From assembly GCA_026397715.1 (NCBI GenBank), contig JAPLUN010000253.1, forward strand, positions 1 to 33,474: DNA of 33,474 nucleotides, given 5' to 3'. A program made the translations under genes and the position numbers. Positions 7,430 to 13,596 of this stretch are shown here, in pieces (position 1 is the first letter of the stretch; each line of letters opens with the position of its first letter). The notes under the pieces were generated by a model. It did no database searches, was not told the origin of the DNA, and saw only the letters and a list, made by a program, of their open reading frames with translations. The stretch comes from Verrucomicrobiota bacterium. Its GTDB lineage: Bacteria > Verrucomicrobiota > Verrucomicrobiia > Verrucomicrobiales > Verrucomicrobiaceae.

Positions 7430-9487
7430 TTAAAACCGGAAGCCAAGACCGGCACCGAAACCATAATCAGTGTGGTAGGCGGTGGAAAGGGACAGACGCT
7501 TAGTGAGCATGTACTCCGCGCCAAAGGCGAGTTCCCATATCTGCTGCGTGTCATACTGAGCACGAGCATTGACGCTGAAGCGCGGGGTGATCTGAAAGAT
7601 TCTGCCGATGTTGAACCGGAAATCACCGGTGCTGCCCATATTGGCCGTCAGCACGAAAAGATAGGGCAGCCGATACCAGAAGCCGGCGAGCGCACGGTTC
7701 TCGGTGCCGGAGATGTTGGTCAGACGCGCACCGGTGAAGACGCCGAAGTTGGGATTGATGTAGCGCTCGTAGAGGAGGTCGATTTCGTATTCGGTTTTGC
7801 GCTGCGCATGATTGAGGCCGATCTCCCATGGCACGCGCAAAGCATTACGGCCGCTCATCAACGTGGCGGTGCCGTCGGAGAGCTGGGAGAGCACATTGAA
7901 GTCCGCAAAAGAGTAGAGCATGGGCATGGCGTGCTCTCCCATGGCTGGCATGTGCGGCATTAGATGGGCTGGAGCTCCCAGCTTCGGCGTTTCCTTCTGA
8001 TAACTGACGATGCGGGCCATGCCCTCCATCATGTGATAAAGAATGTGGCAGTGGAACATCCAGTCGCCCTGTTCATTGGCCTCAAATTCGATGGTGCGGC
8101 GGCCCATGGGTGGCACATCCACGGTGTGCTTCAGCGGCGACCAGGCGCCCTGACCATTGAGCAGTCGGAAGAAATGCCCGTGCAGATGAATGGGGTGGTG
8201 CATCATCGTGTCGTTCACAAGTTCCATGCGGAGGATTTCACCGCGTTTCACGGGGATAACGCCCTCCTCATCAATGGTCTTGCCGTTGAAGGACCATATG
8301 TAGCGCTGCATGTCTCCGGTGAGGCGCAGTGTCAGCTCGCGCACCGGCAGGCCGACAGGCAGCGTGGTGGGCTTCACCGCACGTAGTTGGCGGTAAGGAG
8401 CCATGGGTCGCGGCGGCTGCGGTGCCGTGCTGTCGGCATCCATGTCATCCAGCGCTGCCATGAGCATGTCATCCATGCTGTAGAGATTGGGTTTAGGCAC
8501 CGCTGGGGCGGGATGTTCAGCACCGCTGCCAACAAAAGCGCTGCTGCTACCGGACCCATCCTGCGCCGTGGCGCGGAGCTCCCAGCGACCGCTCGCCGGG
8601 ACGGTGAGAAGCACGTCGTATGTTTCGGCAATGCCCATGAGCAATCGCTGCACTTTCACGGGCTGCACAGAAGTGCCGTCTGCCGCGACGATGGTCAGAG
8701 GCCCCGTCGCTGACTCCAGATAAAAATACGTGGCAGCCCCGGCATTGATGAAGCGCAGGCGCACGGTTTGCCCCGCCTTGGCTGGTATGTCGAATTGGCG
8801 CACGCCGTTGATGAGAAAAGCATCATAGGCCACATCCGAGATGTCCATGGGTGGCATGCGGGAGCGCTCGCGCGCAAGATACTCCTTCAACATGCCCTTT
8901 TGCATGGCTCCCGTGATGCTCTGCGCCGTGCCTTTTTTCACCGGATACCAGTTCGTGCCACGCTTGAGGCTGCGCAACACCTCGTGCGGGTTCTCGTTCG
9001 TCCAGTCTGACAGCACCATCACCTGGTCCACATCCGCATGCTCGACTTCACCGCCACGTGGCAAAACCACAATACTGCCAAACAAGCCCCGCTGCTCCTG
9101 TAGCCCGGTGTGCGAATGGAACCAGTAAGTGCCCGCATGCCGCAGTGGGAAGGTGAAGGTGTGCGTCTGCCCGGCCTTGATCGGTGGCGTGGTCACATAG
9201 GGCACGCCATCCTGCTCATTAGGCAGCAGCAGGCCGTGCCAGTGGGTGGAGGTTTCTTCATGCTTCAGCCGGTTGTGCACATGAATGATCGCCGTGTCGC
9301 CTTCACGAAATCTAAGCGTGGGTCCGGGCATGGTGCCGTTGATTGTCAGCGCCTTGACAGCTTTGCCGGCAGGAGACAGCACCTGCTCCGCGATCTCCAG
9401 ATCATACTCCACCGTGGCCGCCATGGCAGACGGCAGTGCTCCAGTCAGCAAACTGAGGCAGGTGAGGATGGTAAAACGGGTGTGCAT
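7430..9487 (-). CDS. CopA-type multicopper oxidase fused to a CopB-like outer-membrane barrel
   Basis: The 685-residue exported protein has a signal peptide (1-23) and three cupredoxin regions. All four copper motifs are visible: HWHG (82-85), HSHTG (124-128), HPIHLHGH (431-438) and the type-1/3 site HCHILYHM (479-486). After a Met/His-rich linker (HLMPHMPAMGEHAMPM, 508-523) the chain continues into about 160 residues resembling the CopB outer-membrane protein: alternating amphipathic strands (YEIDLLYERYINPNFGVFTG ... WELAFGAEYM) ending in GLGFRF with terminal Phe, the BAM recognition type. In Pseudomonas-like systems copA and copB are separate genes; here they are one open frame. It should oxidise Cu(I) while tethered to the outer membrane. 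A shared ECF-like promoter lies immediately upstream, leaving almost no leader. Confidence 0.9.
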   Translation of the reverse strand: MHTRFTILTCLSLLTGALPSAMAATVEYDLEIAEQVLSPAGKAVKALTINGTMPGPTLRFREGDTAIIHVHNRLKHEETSTHWHGLLLPNEQDGVPYVTTPPIKAGQTHTFTFPLRHAGTYWFHSHTGLQEQRGLFGSIVVLPRGGEVEHADVDQVMVLSDWTNENPHEVLRSLKRGTNWYPVKKGTAQSITGAMQKGMLKEYLARERSRMPPMDISDVAYDAFLINGVRQFDIPAKAGQTVRLRFINAGAATYFYLESATGPLTIVAADGTSVQPVKVQRLLMGIAETYDVLLTVPASGRWELRATAQDGSGSSSAFVGSGAEHPAPAVPKPNLYSMDDMLMAALDDMDADSTAPQPPRPMAPYRQLRAVKPTTLPVGLPVRELTLRLTGDMQRYIWSFNGKTIDEEGVIPVKRGEILRMELVNDTMMHHPIHLHGHFFRLLNGQGAWSPLKHTVDVPPMGRRTIEFEANEQGDWMFHCHILYHMMEGMARIVSYQKETPKLGAPAHLMPHMPAMGEHAMPMLYSFADFNVLSQLSDGTATLMSGRNALRVPWEIGLNHAQRKTEYEIDLLYERYINPNFGVFTGARLTNISGTENRALAGFWYRLPYLFVLTANMGSTGDFRFNIGRIFQITPRFSVNARAQYDTQQIWELAFGAEYMLTKRLSLSTAYHTDYGFGAGLGFRF

Positions 9488-9494
9488 TCAAACC

Positions 9495-9522
9495 GACAAA
9501 CACCACATCGGACCGAAACCCT
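9495..9522 (-). promoter_or_regulatory. Candidate ECF-sigma promoter for the copper oxidase operon
   Basis: Read on the minus strand, AGGGTTT (9522-9516), 14 bases, then GTTTGTC (9501-9495). The same two blocks with the same 14-base gap precede the sigma operon (9574-9601) and the Cys-rich lipoprotein (11038-11065). The GTC at the downstream block resembles ECF -10 elements. Only 7 bases separate it from the ATG at 9487, so the transcript would be leaderless or nearly so. Confidence 0.65.
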
Positions 9523-9573
9523 CGGTAAATCTCAGCAGGCGCAATCCGCCACAAAATTTGCACACTTTCCGCA

Positions 9574-9601
9574 AGGGTTTGGGCGGACCTGGGTGTTAGT
9601 C
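9574..9601 (+). promoter_or_regulatory. Candidate ECF-sigma promoter, autoregulatory, for the cnrYXH-like operon
   Basis: AGGGTTT (9574-9580), 14 bases, GTTAGTC (9595-9601). Matches the elements in front of the copper oxidase and the Cys-rich lipoprotein at 13 of 14 block positions with identical spacing. The start codon is at 9622, so the leader would be about 14 bases and has no Shine-Dalgarno sequence. Confidence 0.65.
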
Positions 9602-9613
9602 ATGGTAACACCC
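9591..9613. promoter_or_regulatory. Perfect 8-bp inverted repeat overlapping the sigma-operon promoter
   Basis: GGGTGTTA (9591-9598) and TAACACCC (9606-9613) form a perfect inverted repeat with a 7-base spacer. It overlaps the candidate -10 block and covers the expected transcription start of the anti-sigma gene, so it could be an operator or a 5' hairpin over the translation start region. Confidence 0.4.
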
Positions 9614-9621
9614 TTGATTCC

Positions 9622-9945
9622 ATGAACGACGACCAGCTTCATCAGCTCCTGCGCGAATCTCCCGCGCCGGTCTCACTTCCTTCATCCTTCACGCGGGAGG
9701 TCTGGGCACGCATTGAGGCTGCCGAGGCAACCTCACTCCGCACGGCACTGGCTCAGCTCTGGCAGGCATTGCTGGGCACACTCGCACGGCCTGTGCCTGC
9801 TTTTGCCACCATCGCCATCTGCATGCTGCTAGGGGGCGGCTTTGGCTTGATCCAACAACAAGACTCTTTGCCGGTTAAAGGTGAGCTGGCCTATGTGGAA
9901 TCAATCAATCCCTTCCTGCAAATGGACCACGCGGTATCGCCATGA
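9622..9945 (+). CDS. Putative membrane anti-sigma factor (CnrY-like position)
   Basis: The 107-residue protein has a cytoplasmic-type N-terminus of about 56 residues (LPSSFTREVWARIEAAEATS), one membrane helix (about 58-77, PAFATIAICMLLGGGFGLIQ) and a short outer tail (YVESINPF). This is the topology of CnrY-type anti-sigma factors, which hold an ECF sigma at the membrane until a periplasmic sensor detects metal. Sequence similarity to CnrY itself is not evident; the call rests on topology and on gene order Y-X-H identical to cnrYXH of Cupriavidus. Its stop overlaps the next start (ATGA at 9942-9945), showing tight coupling to the sensor. No Shine-Dalgarno sequence precedes the ATG. Confidence 0.6.
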   Translation: MNDDQLHQLLRESPAPVSLPSSFTREVWARIEAAEATSLRTALAQLWQALLGTLARPVPAFATIAICMLLGGGFGLIQQQDSLPVKGELAYVESINPFLQMDHAVSP

Positions 9946-10415
9946 AGCGCGGACTGATCATCCTCATCGTTGCCGTCATCCTCGGAGTTGGCATGTTCTT
10001 TGGCTCGCAGCGGATGGTGAGGCCATGCGACTGTACTCAGACGACACAGATGCCCGTCGAAAACGGCAGCCTGCTGCCAGAACTCCAGTGGCTGCGCGTC
10101 TCGCTGCATCTCACCGACCCGCAATTTGAAAAGGTGCAGGCACTGCATCTGGCCTATCAGCCGATATGTGCGGAGTTGTGCATGCGTGTGCATCATTCTG
10201 ACCAATCACTGCTGGAAGCCTCCATGCACAACCGGACGTTGACAGGCGATGTCGTGAAGCTCATGCGCGAGCGCGCGGATCTCACTCAGGAATGCCAGCA
10301 GGCGATGCTGAAGCATGTCTATGAGACCGCCGCCTGCATGGCGCCGGAGCAGGCGGACATGTATCTGAAAACTGTGCTGCCCCATGTGCTGGGCACAGCT
10401 CATGTTTCCCACTAA
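9942..10415 (+). CDS. Periplasmic heavy-metal sensor (CnrX-like)
   Basis: The 157-residue protein is anchored by an N-terminal helix (4-20) and is otherwise helical, of the CnrX/Spy-like four-helix type. The last helical pair aligns by eye with CnrX (from memory, HVFEM ... LKPEH): here HVYETAACMAPEQADMYLKTVLPHVL (in two parts, from residue 125). The CnrX metal-site His is kept (His125), the following Met ligand position is Thr129, and instead there are Cys residues at 76, 80, 118 and 132, plus Cys29 and Cys31 just outside the membrane. This suggests a thiol-rich site suited to Cu(I) or another soft metal rather than Ni/Co. It overlaps the anti-sigma gene by 4 bases and lies 9 bases before the sigma gene. 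Confidence 0.75.
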   Translation: MKRGLIILIVAVILGVGMFFGSQRMVRPCDCTQTTQMPVENGSLLPELQWLRVSLHLTDPQFEKVQALHLAYQPICAELCMRVHHSDQSLLEASMHNRTLTGDVVKLMRERADLTQECQQAMLKHVYETAACMAPEQADMYLKTVLPHVLGTAHVSH

Positions 10416-10424
10416 CCCACACGC

Positions 10425-10997
10425 ATGTCCGACACGCCTCCCGACGCCGACATTGCCGCCATGCAGCGACTCGCCGCGGGTGATGATCTGGCGCTGAACA
10501 GCCTGATGGAACGCTGGAAGGACAAGGTGGCTGCCTTTCTCCTGCGGATGACCGGCAATGCTGCCTCGGCCACTGACCTCACGCAGGAAACTTTTGTGAA
10601 GCTGTATCAAAGCCGCGCGCGCTATCACCCCTCCGCGCCGTTTCCGACCTACCTCTTCCGCATTGCCGCCAATCTCGCGCGCAATCATGCCCGCTGGAAG
10701 CAGAGACATCCCACGGTTTCCATCGACAACGAAGACGATCATGTGCCTGAGAGCGTGGAGACCCAGCCCGGCCCGGATGAGCAGATGGAACACAGTGAAC
10801 AAATGCAGCGCGTGGAAGCCGCTCTGGCCGCCCTGCCTGATGATCTGCGCGAGGCCATGCTGCTCTTTACTTATCAAGATATGAGCTATGCCGAGATCGC
10901 AACCGCCGTGGGCTGCACGTCCAAAGCCGTGGAAACACGCATCTATCGCGCGCGCCAGATTTTGCGCGCCGCGCTCGGCGGTTCGCAGGCGGAGTGA
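10425..10997 (+). CDS. ECF-type RNA polymerase sigma factor (CnrH-like position)
   Basis: The 190-residue protein has the two ECF sigma domains: sigma-2 (about 15-90, with the region 2.2-like TDLTQETFVKLYQSRAR and 2.4-like FPTYLFRIAANLARNHAR) and sigma-4 (about 125-185, with LPDDLREAMLLFTYQDMSY, then the helix-turn-helix EIATAVGCTSKAVETRIYRAR). A variable acidic linker lies between. It should recruit RNA polymerase to the shared AGGGTTT-N14-GTTWGTC element found in front of its own operon, the copper oxidase operon and the lipoprotein gene. Placing the sigma gene last, after anti-sigma and sensor genes, mirrors cnrYXH. The target promoter is inferred. Confidence 0.92.
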   Translation: MSDTPPDADIAAMQRLAAGDDLALNSLMERWKDKVAAFLLRMTGNAASATDLTQETFVKLYQSRARYHPSAPFPTYLFRIAANLARNHARWKQRHPTVSIDNEDDHVPESVETQPGPDEQMEHSEQMQRVEAALAALPDDLREAMLLFTYQDMSYAEIATAVGCTSKAVETRIYRARQILRAALGGSQAE

Positions 10998-11037
10998 CTC
11001 AGCCTTGTCATGCAGTGTGCGTGCCTTGTGGTCCTCA

Positions 11038-11065
11038 AGGGTTTGCCGAAGCACCGGGGTTTGTC
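11038..11065 (+). promoter_or_regulatory. Candidate ECF-sigma promoter for the Cys-rich lipoprotein gene
   Basis: AGGGTTT (11038-11044), 14 bases, GTTTGTC (11059-11065): the third copy of the two-block element also seen at 9516-9522/9495-9501 (minus) and 9574-9601. The lipoprotein gene therefore appears to have its own promoter, separate from the sigma operon. Confidence 0.6.
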
Positions 11066-11067
11066 TG

Positions 11068-11090
11068 GTTGAAGCAGATGCTTCTTCAAC
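11068..11090. promoter_or_regulatory. Inverted repeat in the leader of the Cys-rich lipoprotein gene
   Basis: GTTGAAG (11068-11074) and CTTCAAC (11084-11090) are perfect 7-bp arms; an alternative inner pairing GAAGC/GCTTC also exists. It lies just after the candidate promoter and 18 bases before the ATG, so it would form a hairpin at the 5' end of the mRNA or act as an operator. Confidence 0.3.
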
Positions 11091-11108
11091 ACTCAAGACA
11101 ACCACATC

Positions 11109-11438
11109 ATGAAAACGAAACTCATCAAATCCATCATCACAGGAATCATGGCCATAAGCGCTTTGGCACTTGTGTCCTGTCAGGCCACTGCTGCCAAGCA
11201 CGCCAGTTGCTGCCCTACCAGCGCGGTGACCTGCAGCAAGTGCCACACCGTCACGTTCAAATCCCCTTCAGTCACCTCAGCTCCTGGTGACAAAGGCATC
11301 GTCACCCTCCACTCCTCCAGCCACATGAGCTGCCCGGATTGCGAGACCAAGCTCGTCGCCTGGGGCAAGAAGGGCGAGCTGCCCACACACACCTGCAAGA
11401 CCTGCGGCGGCACACTGCATCATTGCTCGACCCACTAA
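11109..11438 (+). CDS. Cysteine-rich putative metal-binding lipoprotein
   Basis: The 109-residue protein begins with a lipoprotein signal (ALALVSC, lipidated Cys24) and contains nine more Cys: CC at 34-35, CSKC at 42-45 (followed by His46), CPDC at 75-78, CKTC at 96-99 and Cys106, with several His (94, 104, 105, 109). Paired CxxC knuckles resemble a zinc-ribbon-type fold, but in an envelope lipoprotein next to a copper/ECF locus a soft-metal trap is the simplest guess. I do not recognise a named family. It has its own copy of the shared ECF-like promoter and a terminator directly downstream, so it is likely a monocistronic regulon member. Confidence 0.75.
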   Translation: MKTKLIKSIITGIMAISALALVSCQATAAKHASCCPTSAVTCSKCHTVTFKSPSVTSAPGDKGIVTLHSSSHMSCPDCETKLVAWGKKGELPTHTCKTCGGTLHHCSTH

Positions 11439-11461
11439 GCTGGAGCGTAGCATCCACACGG

Positions 11462-11495
11462 GCGGCGTCTGTGATCCAGACGCCGCTTTGTTTTT
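11462..11495 (+). terminator. Intrinsic terminator after the Cys-rich lipoprotein gene
   Basis: A perfect 10-bp stem GCGGCGTCTG (11462-11471) / CAGACGCCGC (11477-11486) with a TGATC loop is followed by TTTGTTTTT. It closes the metal-response locus 24 bases after the lipoprotein stop. The following 150 bases to 11648 hold no recognisable gene. Confidence 0.85.
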
Positions 11496-11648
11496 ATCGA
11501 GCGTGCGGGACTTTGACTCCCAACCAGACAACCGCACTTTTTTATCTTGCGATAAGATTCATCGCTCGTTCGTTAGCTTGCGCCGATTGCACCCATCAGG
11601 TTGCTTTCGCCTCCAACAACGACTTCCGACCTGCAATCGCTCGATCTT

Positions 11649-13595
11649 ATGATACCACGTTCAAGCATCGCCCGTAGCGCCATGTTGATCACCGCCATGT
11701 TTCTGCTGATCGCGCTGCTCATCCGTGTCGCGCTTATGATTCAAGGGCGGCATGACATTGCGTGGAATCTTTCATTGCTCGGCTCGTTCGGCTTTGGCCT
11801 TTGGTATGATCTGCTGGCCGCAGGGTATGCGGTGGTGCCATGGTTTTTGCTCACTCTGCTGCTGCCACCTGCGCTTTGGCGCAGCAGAGCCGCTCCTTGG
11901 GTGGTGTCCTTTCTCCTGCTGCTTTATGCCGTGGTGTTCATTTTCATCGGCGTGGCGGAGTGGTTCTTCTGGGATGAGTTTCAGGTGCGCTTCAATTTCA
12001 TCGCGGTGGATTACCTCGTCTTCACCCAAGAGGTGATCGACAATATCCAGCAGTCTTACCCGATGCCGCTGATCTACGCCGGACTGGTGCTCGCCGGCTC
12101 TGCTGTCGTCTTGGTAATGTGGAAGATTGGGGCGGTTCGCTGGGTATGCGCAGGAGACAACGAGTGGAAATTGCGCGTCCTGCCCGTGCTCGGCATCGCC
12201 ATCGTGGTGGTGGGCATCTCCTATCTTTTCTCGCAGTCGCAGCTCCCTCGCTTCAGCAACGAGTTCAATCGTGAACTGGCCAAGGACGGCCCGTATGCTT
12301 TCTGCGCCGCGTTCTGGGAGAGCGAGATTGATTACGAGCGCTTCTACCTCAAGCAGGACACTGACAAAGCGCTTGCCCGAGCCAAGGAATTGCTCACTCT
12401 TTCCGACACACCAGGCGCGAGCGCTGATCCACGCGATCTGCGCCGTGTCATCAAGCACGAGGGCCCGGAAAAGCGGCACAACATAGTCTTTGTTTCCGTG
12501 GAAAGCCTGAGCGCCGCCTTCATGAGCCACTTCAAGGTGAACTTCAAGATGCGCTCCTATCTCACGCCGAATCTCGACCGGCTCGCAGATGAAGGCATCC
12601 TCTTCACCAACCTATTTGCCACGGGTACCCGCACCGTGCGTGGTCTGGAGGCACTGACTCTCAGCGTGCCGCCCACGCCGGGCCAGTCCATCGTCTGGCG
12701 GCCGATGAACACGAATCTCTTCACCTCAGGCTCCGTCTGCCGCAGCCGTGGTTACGACGTCAGCTACCTCTACGGCGGCGAGGCGATGTTTGACAACATG
12801 CGCACTTACTTTTCCCGCAACAACTACCGGGTGATCGATCGCGGCACCAAACCCAAAAAAGAGATCACCTTCCAAAACGCCTGGGGTGTGGCGGACGAGG
12901 ATCTCTTCCGCTGGGCCCTGCAGGAGGCGGACACGAACCATGCGGCGAGCAAACCTTTCTTCATGCATGTCATGACGGTGTCCAACCACCGCCCCTTCAC
13001 CTTCCCGGAGAACCGCATCGACATGCCCCAGGGCTCCCGTGATGCCGCCGTAAAATACACCGACTGGTGCATCGGCGACTTTCTGGAAAAGGCGAAATCA
13101 AAGCCGTGGTTCGCCAACACGATCTTTGTCGTCGTGGCAGATCACTGCCACGGCAGCGCAGGCAAGGTGGAGCTGGATGTCACCAAGTATCACATCCCCT
13201 GCATCATTTGGAACCCTCAGCTCATCCAACCCCGCTCCTACGACCGCCTGTGCAGCCAGATCGACATGGTTCCAACTCTCTTTGGAATGATGAACTGGAG
13301 TTACACCACGCGAAACTTTGGCCAGGATGTCTTCTCTCCCGGCTACACGCCAGACAAGGAGCGCATCTATGTCTCAAACTACCAAAAAATTGCCTACATC
13401 ACTCAGGGTGACTTTGCCATGCTGAAGCCCAAGCAGGAATCCACACTTGGCAAGATCGATCTCAAAGCGGGCACCATCACGCCTGACAAATCAGGAGCAT
13501 TGCAGTCACGGTTGGATGACACGATCTCGCTCTACCAGTCCGCCTCTTGGCTCTTCCGCAACGGGCATCTGGGCGCTGAGACGGACAAGCCGTAA
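11649..13595 (+). CDS. LTA-synthase-family membrane phosphotransferase (sulfatase fold)
   Basis: The 648-residue protein has about five N-terminal membrane helices (residues 10 to about 200) and a large extracytoplasmic alkaline-phosphatase/sulfatase-type domain. Visible elements are the N-terminal metal strand HNIVFVSVESLSAAF, the nucleophile loop GTRTVRGLEALTLSVPPTPG with the candidate catalytic Thr, and the metal-site segment FVVVADHCHGS. This matches the LtaS/phosphoglycerol-transferase family, which moves phosphoglycerol or phosphoethanolamine onto envelope glycans; a Gram-negative host makes an OpgB- or LPS-modifying role more likely than lipoteichoic acid. ATG 11649 is preferred over the TTG at 11601 because it places basic residues directly before the first helix. 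It stands alone, convergent with the next gene (1 base between stops). Confidence 0.82.
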   Translation: MIPRSSIARSAMLITAMFLLIALLIRVALMIQGRHDIAWNLSLLGSFGFGLWYDLLAAGYAVVPWFLLTLLLPPALWRSRAAPWVVSFLLLLYAVVFIFIGVAEWFFWDEFQVRFNFIAVDYLVFTQEVIDNIQQSYPMPLIYAGLVLAGSAVVLVMWKIGAVRWVCAGDNEWKLRVLPVLGIAIVVVGISYLFSQSQLPRFSNEFNRELAKDGPYAFCAAFWESEIDYERFYLKQDTDKALARAKELLTLSDTPGASADPRDLRRVIKHEGPEKRHNIVFVSVESLSAAFMSHFKVNFKMRSYLTPNLDRLADEGILFTNLFATGTRTVRGLEALTLSVPPTPGQSIVWRPMNTNLFTSGSVCRSRGYDVSYLYGGEAMFDNMRTYFSRNNYRVIDRGTKPKKEITFQNAWGVADEDLFRWALQEADTNHAASKPFFMHVMTVSNHRPFTFPENRIDMPQGSRDAAVKYTDWCIGDFLEKAKSKPWFANTIFVVVADHCHGSAGKVELDVTKYHIPCIIWNPQLIQPRSYDRLCSQIDMVPTLFGMMNWSYTTRNFGQDVFSPGYTPDKERIYVSNYQKIAYITQGDFAMLKPKQESTLGKIDLKAGTITPDKSGALQSRLDDTISLYQSASWLFRNGHLGAETDKP

Positions 13596-13596
13596 A

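Noticed and set aside
10206..11246. 346-codon open frame on the minus strand over the sensor and sigma genes
   Set aside because: It lies opposite two well-supported genes and crosses the lipoprotein promoter; His/Gly/Arg-rich shadow translation without motifs.
11496..11648. Region before the LTA-synthase-like gene, with TTATC/GATAA dyad near 11540, considered as operator or extra N-terminus from TTG 11601
   Set aside because: The dyad is only 5 bp, and the TTG start would add 16 polar residues before the membrane helix without a ribosome-binding site.
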